Shown here: piece by piece, positions 41,248 to 48,998 of the stretch | How the letters are laid out: every line of letters starts with the position of its first letter | Numbering within the stretch: the stretch's first letter is position 1 | Assembly: GCA_040398845.1 (NCBI GenBank) | Contig: JBBATH010000007.1 | Coordinates: forward strand, 1-64,000 | Origin: WLND01 sp040398845 | Lineage (GTDB): Bacteria > Actinomycetota > Actinomycetes > S36-B12 | Direction of reading: 5' to 3' | Length of the DNA: 64,000 nt | Notes under the pieces: generated by a model | The model's input: only the letters and a program-made list of their open reading frames with translations | What the model was told of the DNA's origin: nothing | Database searches by the model: none | Position numbers and translations under genes: made by a program

Positions 41248-42139
41248 GATCCCGCACCGTTCATTGCCCATCGCGCTGGTAGTGGCGATGCGTCCGCGCC
41301 AATGGCTGAAGAACGTCCTCGTCTTCGCAGCTCCGCTCGCGGCGGGGGCGATTCTTGAACGAGACGTCCTCATCCCCACCATCGGGGCGTTCGTCGCGTT
41401 CTGCCTCATCTCGAGTTCGACGTATCTCATCAACGACGCGCGCGACGTTGATGCAGACCGTGAACACCCAACCAAGCGACGCCGTCCAATCGCAGCAGGA
41501 CACCTGCCTGCGCCAGTCGCTTGGGCTGCTGCGGCGGTTCTCGCACTGGCGTCCCTAGCGCTGTCCCTGGCAATCCGGCCATCGCTCGCTGGGGTTGTCG
41601 CCGTCTACTTCGTCTTCACCCTCGCCTATTCGCTGAGGTTCAAGCATGAGCCGGTCATCGAACTCGCCTTGCTGTCTATGGGTTTTCTGTTACGGGCAAT
41701 CGCTGGTGGCGTTGCTTCTGACCTGCCGATCTCGCAGTGGTTCCTCATCGTGGCGGGCTTTGGATCCCTGTTCATGGCCGCTGGTAAGCGCTACAGCGAG
41801 CTCGAACGGTCGCTCCATCAGTTGGACCCCGCAGGACCCGCTCGCCGCAGCCTCTCGGGTTACACCCTCGGCTACCTACGGTTCGTCTGGGCGACAGCGG
41901 CAGCCGTGACCATCACCGCCTACTGCCTGTGGGCTTTCGAGGTGGCAGCCGCGCCCTCGACCTTGCCGTGGGCCCAATGGAGCGTGCTTCCGTTCGTGCT
42001 CGCGATCCTGCGCTACGGCGTGGTGGTCGACAAGGGCGAGGCCGAGGCCCCCGAGGATGCTGTCCTCGGCGACCGCGTGCTCCTCGTCATCGCGGTGGCA
42101 TGGGTTGTCACATTCAGTCTCGGCGCATTGGGGGTATGA
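41231..42139 (+). CDS. ubiA: Decaprenyl-phosphate phosphoribosyltransferase (UbiA family)
   Basis: Integral membrane prenyltransferase-fold protein of about 302 residues. The diagnostic Asp-rich motif is NDARDVDADREHPTKRRRPI, followed by YSLRFKHEPVIELALLSMGF as in mycobacterial DPPR synthase (Rv3806c). It transfers phosphoribose from PRPP to decaprenyl phosphate, the first step of arabinan donor synthesis. The TTG at 41231 has GGGAG 6 bases upstream and the protein begins right before the first helix (RPRQWLKNVLVFAAPL). The stop overlaps dprE1 by 4 bases. Confidence 0.9.
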   Translation: MTAATEIPHRSLPIALVVAMRPRQWLKNVLVFAAPLAAGAILERDVLIPTIGAFVAFCLISSSTYLINDARDVDADREHPTKRRRPIAAGHLPAPVAWAAAAVLALASLALSLAIRPSLAGVVAVYFVFTLAYSLRFKHEPVIELALLSMGFLLRAIAGGVASDLPISQWFLIVAGFGSLFMAAGKRYSELERSLHQLDPAGPARRSLSGYTLGYLRFVWATAAAVTITAYCLWAFEVAAAPSTLPWAQWSVLPFVLAILRYGVVVDKGEAEAPEDAVLGDRVLLVIAVAWVVTFSLGALGV

Positions 42140-43518
42140 CGATGTCGACGGTCTCGCCACTTCGAACAACCGGGGAGGAGCAACTTCTCACGGGTTGGGG
42201 CCGCACATCTCCGAGCCTGGCCCGCGTCCGCGCTCCACGAGATACCGCTGATATCGAGCAGGCCATTGCAGAGGTCGGTCCGCGTGGGCTGCTCGCGAGG
42301 GGACTTGGACGCTCGTACGGCGATGCTGCTCAAAGCGGCGGCGCGACGGTGCTCGATATGACCACCGTGTCGGCGCTTGACCTTGACGCCAACGCCGGCA
42401 CCCTCACGGCGGGTGCTGGCGCCAGTCTCGACGACATCCTGCGGCGCATCGTGCCCGCCGGATTCTTCGTGCCCGTCACGCCCGGCACGCGAATGGTGAC
42501 TGTCGGCGGGGCCATCGCCGCTGACGTTCACGGGAAGAACCACCACGTCGATGGCACCTTCGGGTCGCACGTTCGCAGGCTCGGGCTGGTCGGCAGCACC
42601 GGCGAGCGGCACGAACTATCTCCACACGGGTCAAAGCGTGAGCAAGAGGATTTCTGGGCCACGGTCGGTGGCATGGGGCTCACCGGAGTTATCACCGACG
42701 CAACAGTCGATCTCATCCCGATCACCAGTTCGCTCATCAGCGTCGATACCGAGCGAGCCCCCGACCTTGACTCGGTAATGGCCAGCATGATCGCGGGCGA
42801 CGACCGCTATCGCTACAGCGTCGCGTGGATCGACAGCGTCCATCCGAGCGGTCGGGGCGTCATCACGTGTGGCGACCACGCCGATCTCGGTCAACTCCCC
42901 ACGGATCAGCGCTCAACGGCGCTCACCTACCGTGCCAAGGTGGTCGGTACGGCCCCACCGTTCATCCCCGGACGTCTCCTGAACAAGTTGACCGTCCGTG
43001 CCTTCAACGAGGCCTGGTACCGCAAGGCGCCTCAGCGAAGGACCGCCGAACTCCAGCCGATCGCCGAGTTCTTCCATCCACTCGATTTCGTTCAGCAGTG
43101 GAATCGGGTCTATGGCTCTGGCGGCTTCGTCCAATACCAGTTCGTTGTCCCCGACAGCGCAAGCGAGGTCGTCGGCGCCGCCCTTCGGACCCTTCAGCGT
43201 GTTGGAGCTCCGAGTTTTCTCACCGTCCTCAAGCGGTTCGGCGCCGCAAACCCGGGCCCGCTGTCATTCCCCCAGCCCGGCTGGACCCTTGCCGCCGATG
43301 TTCCGGCGAGAGTTCCCGGGTTGGGGCGAGCCCTTGATGAGCTCGATGAACTCGTCGCCGGCGCCGGGGGCCGCCTGTACCTGGCAAAGGACTCACGCCA
43401 GTCACCCGACATGCTTACTCGCACTTACCCTCGCCTAGCCGAATGGCAGGCGATCCGTGACCGAATGGACCCCACGGGCCTGTTCACGTCAGACCTGGCA
43501 AGGAGACTGTCCCTGTGA
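42136..43518 (+). CDS. dprE1: Decaprenylphosphoryl-beta-D-ribose oxidase, DprE1
   Basis: FAD-dependent oxidase of about 460 residues from the ATG overlapping ubiA. FAD-binding blocks are LARGLGRSYGDAAQSGGAT and VTPGTRMVTVGGAIAADVHG. The C-terminal substrate side keeps YLAKDSRQSPDM (the active-site Lys region). The mycobacterial drug-target Cys (in GWNICVD) is replaced: here the sequence is GWTLAADVP. It oxidises DPR to the 2-keto intermediate for DprE2. Its stop overlaps dprE2 by 4 bases. Confidence 0.95.
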   Translation: MTMSTVSPLRTTGEEQLLTGWGRTSPSLARVRAPRDTADIEQAIAEVGPRGLLARGLGRSYGDAAQSGGATVLDMTTVSALDLDANAGTLTAGAGASLDDILRRIVPAGFFVPVTPGTRMVTVGGAIAADVHGKNHHVDGTFGSHVRRLGLVGSTGERHELSPHGSKREQEDFWATVGGMGLTGVITDATVDLIPITSSLISVDTERAPDLDSVMASMIAGDDRYRYSVAWIDSVHPSGRGVITCGDHADLGQLPTDQRSTALTYRAKVVGTAPPFIPGRLLNKLTVRAFNEAWYRKAPQRRTAELQPIAEFFHPLDFVQQWNRVYGSGGFVQYQFVVPDSASEVVGAALRTLQRVGAPSFLTVLKRFGAANPGPLSFPQPGWTLAADVPARVPGLGRALDELDELVAGAGGRLYLAKDSRQSPDMLTRTYPRLAEWQAIRDRMDPTGLFTSDLARRLSL

Positions 43519-44273
43519 ACGATGCCCTCGGTGAGCCCCAATCCGTCCTGGTCCTCGGCGGCACGAGCGAGATCGCCCTTGAGACCGTCAAGGCGCTTCC
43601 GCGCGCTCGCATCGGCCGCGTCGTCCTTGCGGGTCGGCCGTCACCGGCGCGTGATCAGGCGGTCAATGCACTCGCCGGAATCGGGATCGCCGGAGTGACT
43701 GCGGTCGACTTCGACGCAAAGGACACCGGCACTCACGCTGAACTCGTCAACTCAATCTTTGACGCCGGTGATATCGACATCACGTTGCTCGCCTTCGGAA
43801 TCCTTGGCAACCAGGACGATGCCGAGTCAGACCCAGATCACGCGATCGATGTCGCGACCACGAACTACACCGGCGCCGTGAGCGTCGGGCTCCGGGTGGC
43901 GCACCGACTAAAGGCGCAGGGCCATGGATCCCTCGTTGTGTTCTCGAGTGTTGCTGGCGACCGAGCCCGTCGATCGAACTACGTTTACGGGTCCACGAAG
44001 GCAGGCCTCGACGCCTTCGCGCAGGGACTCGGTGATGCCCTCCACGGATCCGGGGCGCATGTGCTCGTCGTGCGCCCGGGGATGGTTCGCACAAAGATGA
44101 GCGCGGGGCTGAAGGAAGCACCCATGACCACCAACCCCGACGTCGTTGCGGGCATCGTCGTGGCCGCGCTTCGTAAGGGCAAGGAGACTGTCTACGCTCC
44201 CGGGCCGCTGCGGTTCGTCATGGCGGCGCTCAAGACCCTGCCCCGTCCGATCTTCCGCAAGCTACCGAACTGA
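43515..44273 (+). CDS. dprE2: Decaprenylphosphoryl-2-keto-beta-D-erythropentose reductase, DprE2
   Basis: SDR of 252 residues from the GTG overlapping dprE1. The cofactor motif is VLVLGGTSEIALE and the catalytic Tyr-x-x-x-Lys is NYVYGSTKAGLDAF, with Ser in VVFSSVAGDRAR. It completes the DPR to DPA epimerisation with DprE1. DPA is the arabinose donor of arabinan polymers, so the host is expected to have an arabinan-containing wall polymer. It ends at a shared terminator-like hairpin with the convergent gene. Confidence 0.95.
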   Translation: MNDALGEPQSVLVLGGTSEIALETVKALPRARIGRVVLAGRPSPARDQAVNALAGIGIAGVTAVDFDAKDTGTHAELVNSIFDAGDIDITLLAFGILGNQDDAESDPDHAIDVATTNYTGAVSVGLRVAHRLKAQGHGSLVVFSSVAGDRARRSNYVYGSTKAGLDAFAQGLGDALHGSGAHVLVVRPGMVRTKMSAGLKEAPMTTNPDVVAGIVVAALRKGKETVYAPGPLRFVMAALKTLPRPIFRKLPN

Positions 44274-44279
44274 CGACGA

Positions 44280-44300
44280 CCTACCGCTGACTGCGGTAGG
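44280..44300. terminator. Bidirectional terminator-like hairpin between dprE2 and the epoxide hydrolase-like gene
   Basis: CCTACCGC, a five-base loop (TGACT) and GCGGTAGG form a perfect 8-bp stem. It sits just after the dprE2 stop and overlaps the last codons of the convergent gene. No U-tract is obvious, so it may act as a simple stem terminator or barrier. Confidence 0.5.
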
Positions 44301-44646
44301 TATCGAGGTCGAAGTAGTCGCGCCACAGGAAGATTCGTCCATCGCGCACCCGAAAGACCGCGGCTATCGGGATCTCAATCCATCGGTCACCGACGAGGAA
44401 GCGGTCGACGCGTTCATTCATGACGGTGTCGCCGTCGGCAGTTTGCGCCAGCACGCGCCACTCGATCTCGGCCGCCTCGGCCATGACGCCGCTGCTGAGG
44501 ATCTTGCGCACGCCATCTGGGCCGAACACCTTGCCGATGGGTACGTTGTCGTACTCAATGTCGTCGGTCACGAGCGCACCCACCGCATCGAGGTCGCGCC
44601 GTTCGCACGCGGTGATCAGCGCGGTAACGACCTCCCCCGGGGTCAT
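44281..44646 (-). CDS. Limonene-1,2-epoxide hydrolase-like (SnoaL-like) protein
   Basis: Protein of 121 residues from the ATG that overlaps the P450 stop (ATGA). The fold is the cone-shaped NTF2-like one. The catalytic Arg-Asp-Asp set of the limonene epoxide hydrolases is visible: Arg and Asp in MNERVDRFL and Asp in FLWRDYFDL. It is shorter than classical LEH at the N-terminus. Epoxide hydrolysis beside a P450 suggests it clears an epoxide that the P450 makes. The rest of the open frame upstream is shadow of the P450 gene. Confidence 0.8.
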   Translation of the reverse strand: MTPGEVVTALITACERRDLDAVGALVTDDIEYDNVPIGKVFGPDGVRKILSSGVMAEAAEIEWRVLAQTADGDTVMNERVDRFLVGDRWIEIPIAAVFRVRDGRIFLWRDYFDLDTYRSQR

Positions 44647-45887
44647 CGGCGGCGCACTCGAACGGCGAGGCCCATGAGGCCGCGCAGGCCGTAGCTCGGC
44701 CCGTACCGCAGGGCATCCCGATCGACGACCTCGAGTGCCGTGACGTTGTTCGCGAGGGCGCGAAGGGCAGAGGTCGCCTCGATCCTCGCGAGACCCGCCC
44801 CGACACACACGTGGATGCCATGACCGAAGGCGAGGTGGTCGCGGACATTTTCGCGCATCGGATCAAAGGTGTCGGGCTCTGCGAACACCTGTTCGTCGCG
44901 GTTAGCGGAACTGAACGCGAGGAACAGCGTGCTCTCAGCAGGGATCGTGACCCCTGCGAGCTCGGTGTCGCAGGTGGCCCTGCGCCAGAGACCCATGACC
45001 GGCGCGGCGAGCCGGATGCCTTCCTCGACGACGCCGCGTCGGAACTGCTCATCGTCGCGGAGTCGATCCCATACCCCAGGAATCGTGTCGAGGTTGAGGA
45101 TCATGTCGGCGAGGGCGCGGATGGTCGTCTCGTTCCCTGCGACGATGAGCTCACGGACAAGCCATACCAGCTCAGCATTCGTGAGCGGAGTCTCGCCGGG
45201 CTCGGCCTGTACGAGGGTGCTGAGCAGATCGTCTCTGGGGTTCTCGCGGCGGTCATCGAGCTCGCGGCAGATGACCTGCTGGTATTCGAGGACATCGCGC
45301 TCGGTCTCGATCCAGCGCTCCGCGGTGAGTTTGCCGCCAAGGGAGGCGTTTGACGAGTCCGACCAGCGACGAAGGTCGTCGCGATGACGGTCATCGAGGC
45401 CAAGGATGCGCATGATGGCCCAGACCGGCAAGGGAATCGTCACCGATTCCATGATGTCAACGACCTCGTCGTCGGGAAGTGCTGCGGCCAATTGATCAGC
45501 GACCTCGTCGACGAGGGGCTCCATCCAAGCGAGGGACCGAACAGTGAAAGCGCGGTTCACCATCTTGCGGTACCGCGTGTGCTGCGGTGGATCGTTGGTA
45601 CCGAGGGCCGGTGAGTAGGGATAGCCCTGAGAACGAAGTGCTTGAACCTCAGCTTCAGCTTCCGGAGGGGGTGATGTGCGCCTTGCGTGGGGCATGACGT
45701 TCGAGAACCGGCCCGGATCCATGAGGGCCTCGCGAACGAGTGGCCAGGTGGTGACGAAAAACAGCCCTGGCGTATCTGGAATCTCGTATACGGGTGCCTC
45801 GGCGCGTAGCAGCGCGTAGGTCGCAAAGGGGTCCTGGTGGAAGGAGTCTTCGTGTGGGTTCACTGCGGACAATGTGTCGGCGCTCAT
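44643..45887 (-). CDS. Cytochrome P450
   Basis: Protein of 414 residues. The heme-binding Cys is in AFGHGIHVCVGAGLAR, the oxygen-activating I-helix is VAGNETTIRAL and the K-helix ExxR is EEGIRLA. It is a soluble class I P450 without membrane anchor. It overlaps the epoxide hydrolase-like gene. No ferredoxin or reductase is adjacent, so redox partners are elsewhere. Substrate unknown; an alkene epoxidation is a testable guess. Confidence 0.95.
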   Translation of the reverse strand: MSADTLSAVNPHEDSFHQDPFATYALLRAEAPVYEIPDTPGLFFVTTWPLVREALMDPGRFSNVMPHARRTSPPPEAEAEVQALRSQGYPYSPALGTNDPPQHTRYRKMVNRAFTVRSLAWMEPLVDEVADQLAAALPDDEVVDIMESVTIPLPVWAIMRILGLDDRHRDDLRRWSDSSNASLGGKLTAERWIETERDVLEYQQVICRELDDRRENPRDDLLSTLVQAEPGETPLTNAELVWLVRELIVAGNETTIRALADMILNLDTIPGVWDRLRDDEQFRRGVVEEGIRLAAPVMGLWRRATCDTELAGVTIPAESTLFLAFSSANRDEQVFAEPDTFDPMRENVRDHLAFGHGIHVCVGAGLARIEATSALRALANNVTALEVVDRDALRYGPSYGLRGLMGLAVRVRRR

Positions 45888-45989
45888 GAATCAAGTCTGT
45901 CATGTTCAGTCCCACGATCCGTGCGAATAAACCGATGACAGGGGGTGTCCAAACCGGGCTAACCCTGTCAATGAGAGTCTAATGCCGTT

Positions 45990-46541
45990 ATGCGATCTGT
46001 CTACCAGCTTGAGATTTCGCTCAAGGACGTTCGGCCGCGCGTGTGGCGTTGCGTATTGATCCCGGACGATTACACGCTGGCGCAGGTTCATGATGCCCTC
46101 CTCACAGCGATGGGCTGGGAGGGAATCCACCTCTACGCATTCCGGATTGAGAACTCCATCTATGTTGAGGATTCGTACGACTGGCCGGAGGCATCCATTG
46201 ACCCCGGCACCGTCCGCCTCGGTGATCTCGTGTCACTCGGAGATGAATTTGAATTCCACTACGACTTCGGTGACGGGTGGGAGCACCGGATTACCGTCAC
46301 CGACCGCCTTCCTACCGCCGGGCGCATTCGGCCCACATGTCTTGCGGGGCAGGGTGCCTGCCCACCCGAGGACGTCGGGGGCCCATGGGGGTATGCGGAC
46401 TTCCTTAAGGTCATGGCCGATCCGCAGCACCCTCGCCATGATGAACTTCGTGAGTGGTGTGGCGGCACTTTTGACGCGCACGCGTTTGATGCGTTGAAAG
46501 TTGATCGGGTGTTCGCGTCGCTCGACAGCGCTTCTGCCTAA
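45990..46541 (+). CDS. Plasmid pRiA4b ORF-3-like protein
   Basis: Protein of 183 residues matching the pRiA4b ORF-3 family by its conserved blocks: VYQLEISLKDVRPRVWR at the start, LLTAMGWEGIHLYAFRI and FEFHYDFGDGWEHRITVTDR. A CxxG-type Cys region (RPTCLAGQGACPPEDVGG) follows. The family is widespread and its role is unknown. It diverges from the P450 gene by about 100 bases. Confidence 0.9.
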   Translation: MRSVYQLEISLKDVRPRVWRCVLIPDDYTLAQVHDALLTAMGWEGIHLYAFRIENSIYVEDSYDWPEASIDPGTVRLGDLVSLGDEFEFHYDFGDGWEHRITVTDRLPTAGRIRPTCLAGQGACPPEDVGGPWGYADFLKVMADPQHPRHDELREWCGGTFDAHAFDALKVDRVFASLDSASA

Positions 46542-46609
46542 CTACCGACTTGCGCTGACGGGGAGAACGAGCGGTTGCGCTATGCGCGATCTCGAAGGAA
46601 CATGCCCTC

Positions 46610-46891
46610 ATGTCGATTTCCTGCCCAAAGTGCCAAGCCGAGATGCGCACGTATGAGCGCAATGGCATCCATGTGGACCAGTGCACTGAGTGCCGAGGGG
46701 TCTACCTCGATCGTGGTGAACTCGAGCACCTCATCACCGCTGAGGCCCAGTGGTCGGCGCAACAGTCACCACCACCCCCGGCACGCTCTGCTCCTCCCCA
46801 GCAGGCGTACGAGCAACCCTCATACCAGCAGGGTGGCTACGCAAAGCCGTACAAGAAGCGCAAGGGCTTCCTTGAGGAACTTTTCGACTGA
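46610..46891 (+). CDS. Zinc-ribbon (TFIIB-type) domain protein
   Basis: Protein of 93 residues. The zinc ribbon is CPKCQAEMRTYERNG with CTECRGVYLDRGEL, and the tail is Pro/Gln/Tyr-rich (YEQPSYQQGGYAKPYKK) ending in a short basic-acidic segment. This zf-TFIIB family is common in bacteria and of unknown role. GTC-AUG context is weak but the ribbon starts three residues after the ATG, so the start is safe. Confidence 0.85.
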   Translation: MSISCPKCQAEMRTYERNGIHVDQCTECRGVYLDRGELEHLITAEAQWSAQQSPPPPARSAPPQQAYEQPSYQQGGYAKPYKKRKGFLEELFD

Positions 46892-46901
46892 GCCGGCTCA
46901 T

Positions 46902-47062
46902 CTAGCAGCGCCGGTAAACGTCGCCGCGATCCTCACGAATCTCGTAGATGACTCGGTCATCCCCTCGGCGAGCCGCGTCTGGACCCTTCAACGCGAAGGG
47001 CAGAGAGGAAACCCGCAAGTGCGCCGTGTGGAACTGTTCATCGGCTGACCTCCTGCCAGTCG
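46902..47062 (-). pseudogene. RelE-family toxin remnant
   Basis: On the minus strand one frame reads HLRVSSLPFALKGPDAARRG and then DDRVIYEIREDRGDVYRRC before TAG. This is the C-terminal half of RelE (ARRGDYRVIYEI...DVYR pattern). The central strand before DVYR, normally present, is missing, and no start or N-terminal helices remain. A short plus-strand frame overlaps it but has no family features. Confidence 0.6.
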
Positions 47063-47100
47063 GCAATCACAGCGACGCTCTCAATGCGTGCTACACCCAG

Positions 47101-47475
47101 ATGGACATGGACCCGACACTTGTGCCTCTCCCCCGCCGAGAACTTCCAGTGGCGCTTCAGGCGTCGCTGGACTCCCTGGAGGCGTACTGGACCAACGCAG
47201 TTCGAACAGTCCACTCCGCCGATGCGAGCGCGATGCGCGCGCTAGCGAAAGCACTTCGACGGGGGCCGGTGCGGGAACCGAGACTCCGAGACGGCTGGAA
47301 GGTCGGTGAGGTGTTCAGAGTGCATATCGTCGTGGATGGCGGCGATGTTGATCCGAGCGGGCCTGCGCTCATCATGACCGTCACTCCTCAAGGAACGGTT
47401 TCCTCGAGCCGTTGGTCCGAGCCCGTTATGCATGGAGATGCAGGAGAGCGCAAACGACTTTTCGGGGTTACATGA
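47101..47475 (+). CDS. Hypothetical protein
   Basis: Frame of 124 residues from ATG 47101 (MDMDPTLVPLPRRELPVALQ), with a helical first half (SLDSLEAYWTNAVRTVHSAD) and a beta-rich second half (GEVFRVHIVVDGGDVDPSGP, ALIMTVTPQG). I do not recognise it. It lies between a relE remnant and VapBC45, among accessory genes. No ribosome binding site is clear. It is kept because the amino-acid pattern looks natural. Confidence 0.4.
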   Translation: MDMDPTLVPLPRRELPVALQASLDSLEAYWTNAVRTVHSADASAMRALAKALRRGPVREPRLRDGWKVGEVFRVHIVVDGGDVDPSGPALIMTVTPQGTVSSSRWSEPVMHGDAGERKRLFGVT

Positions 47476-47490
47476 CCTGCCAGCCGAGAC

Positions 47491-47904
47491 TCAGGGCAGA
47501 TCGAGTCTGCGGAGGCTCCCCCTGCTGACCGCGTACAGGCACGGAGACTGTGCGTGACAGACCTCGTAAATCTGATCCATCCCAGCTAGAAACTCGTCGG
47601 CCATCGCGGCCCCCGAGATGTTCCCGTTCGTGAGGCAGAAGGCTTGGACACCGTGCTCGATGAGTGCGGCTCGCTCCGCCGTGCGGTATCGGATACGCGC
47701 GTCCTTCATGAGAACTGGCCACGATTGGCCTCCAGCCAACTCAAGCCACTCAAGGTCGGTGACTCGTTCGTCGGCAGGGATGCCGTAGACCTCAGCCAAG
47801 GTCCGCAATTCGATTCCCGCCGCGCGAAGCAGTGTCGGCACCTTGAGGCGCCCGAGGCTGCGGTCGACGAAGAAGCCTGACGGTGGCGGGGTCGCGGGCG
47901 CCAC
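47491..47904 (-). CDS. vapC45: VapC45-type PIN-like toxin
   Basis: Protein of 137 residues from GTG 47904, three bases after the antitoxin stop. The PIN-like start (FFVDRSLGRLKVPTLLRAAG), central VLMKDARIRYRTAERAALIE and C-terminal FLAGMDQIYEVCHAQSP recall the VapC45 subgroup (Mtb Rv2019, about 138 residues). The Asp residues of FVDRS and LMKDARI are the expected metal ligands. It follows the long DUF433-type antitoxin, as in Mycobacterium. Confidence 0.8.
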   Translation of the reverse strand: MAPATPPPSGFFVDRSLGRLKVPTLLRAAGIELRTLAEVYGIPADERVTDLEWLELAGGQSWPVLMKDARIRYRTAERAALIEHGVQAFCLTNGNISGAAMADEFLAGMDQIYEVCHAQSPCLYAVSRGSLRRLDLP

Positions 47905-47907
47905 CGC

Positions 47908-48612
47908 TCAGGCGGCGACGCGCGTAGCGATGCGGACCGCATCCTCAAGCTCGGGGAGTGGTACGCCGTACTCATCGGCGACCTCACCAAGCGACTCCCC
48001 TGCTCGGAACAGCGACAAGGTGTCCTCTAGTCGAGCACCACCTCGGGCGAAAATGGGTTGACCGAAGCCGCGATCGGGGTCGACGACCACCTCTGCGACT
48101 GTGTAGGCCGGGAGCCGGATGAAGTGGACGTAGCCGTCGCCACCGTACTTGATCCGCTGCAGGTAGGACTTGACTACGTCGTTGAACACTCGCTGGCCGT
48201 TGCGAACGACCACCAAGTCACCGAGCGCTTGCTTGTCGGCGGGGTCGTCCAGGGCAGTTGAGATGTCGAGCAGTACCTCGGCGCCGTCGGTGTAGAGCTT
48301 CTTCGAGGCCAGAGCGTGCTCAATCCCGAACTCTTCATCCAGGCGAGTTAGAGCGGGGCGTATCCGTTGCAGCGGCACCCCGCTTTGTCTGATGGCGGCC
48401 AGTACAAGTCCCTCAGCGAGCCCGACAAACGGGATGGACGCCCCAGACCGTTGCTTGGCCTCGACCGTTGTCAGAATCGGGTCGCCGTGAACCGTTCGGC
48501 CGTGCGAGGACCAGTCGTAGCCTCTGGCCCAGTTGCGGAGGGTCGACGATGGCACGTCGAGATGGCGGGCCGCCTCGGCCACGGTGTAGAGCGGTGCCGT
48601 GAACCGGTCCAA
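47908..48612 (-). CDS. vapB45: VapB45-type antitoxin (MerR-like HTH plus DUF433)
   Basis: Protein of 234 residues. The N-terminus has a MerR-like HTH (LYTVAEAARHLDVPSSTLRN). The C-terminal half is the DUF433-like region (FARGGARLEDTLSLFRAGE, then EVADEYGVPLPELEDAVRIA). The length and order match Mtb VapB45 (Rv2018, 239 residues). The start is a TTG at 48612, supported by GGAGAAGG about 5 bases upstream. A stretch of about 220 bases between it and the tRNA holds no gene I can support. Confidence 0.8.
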   Translation of the reverse strand: MDRFTAPLYTVAEAARHLDVPSSTLRNWARGYDWSSHGRTVHGDPILTTVEAKQRSGASIPFVGLAEGLVLAAIRQSGVPLQRIRPALTRLDEEFGIEHALASKKLYTDGAEVLLDISTALDDPADKQALGDLVVVRNGQRVFNDVVKSYLQRIKYGGDGYVHFIRLPAYTVAEVVVDPDRGFGQPIFARGGARLEDTLSLFRAGESLGEVADEYGVPLPELEDAVRIATRVAA

Positions 48613-48830
48613 TGTGCCCTTCTCCGGCCTGGTCAGGGTGGTCGTCAGGGTTCCTCCCGTGTCACGGACCAGTATGACGGGTTGTCATGACCGTTTCCGG
48701 GAAGGAGGCCGCGCAAAGGGCCTGGCGGTGGCTGATCCAGAGGACTTCTTCATGGAACTTGCGTGGAACAACTCGGGGTTGTTTTGGGTGATTCGAGGGC
48801 CAGAGGTCACTCAGCCAACTCCGATAGGCG

Positions 48831-48861
48831 ACGAAACCCCCGGCGCTGCGAGGGGTTTCGT
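48831..48861 (-). terminator. Rho-independent-type hairpin downstream of tRNA-Gly
   Basis: ACGAAACCCC and GGGGTTTCGT form a perfect 10-bp stem around an 11-base loop, immediately after the tRNA 3' end on the minus strand. The following sequence has no T-run, so it may be a stem-only terminator as often seen in actinobacteria. Confidence 0.7.
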
Positions 48862-48935
48862 TGGAGCGGGTGACGGGAATCGAACCCGCACTGTCAGCTT
48901 GGGAAGCTGATGTTCTACCACTGAACTACACCCGC
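48862..48935 (-). tRNA. glyU: tRNA-Gly(CCC)
   Basis: On the minus strand the acceptor stem GCGGGTG pairs with CACCCGC. The D-arm is GTTCAGTGGTAGAAC, the anticodon stem-loop is TCAGC-TTCCCAA-GCTGA (anticodon CCC), and the T-arm is CGGGTTCGATTCCCG. A CCA end is encoded (TGG at 48862-48864 on the plus strand). All arms are intact. It is followed by a strong hairpin. Confidence 0.95.
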
Positions 48936-48998
48936 CAGCGTCGTGCTCTGCCAAGTATGGCCCATGCCATCCGCCGTTGAGGTCGGTAGGTTGCATCC

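Noticed and set aside
41929..42135. N-terminal extension of dprE1
   Set aside because: It overlaps ubiA and is not similar to any DprE1; the ATG overlapping the ubiA stop is the natural start.
48862..48935. tRNA-Gly as an attachment site for an integrated element
   Set aside because: No second copy of the tRNA 3' end and no integrase in the window.
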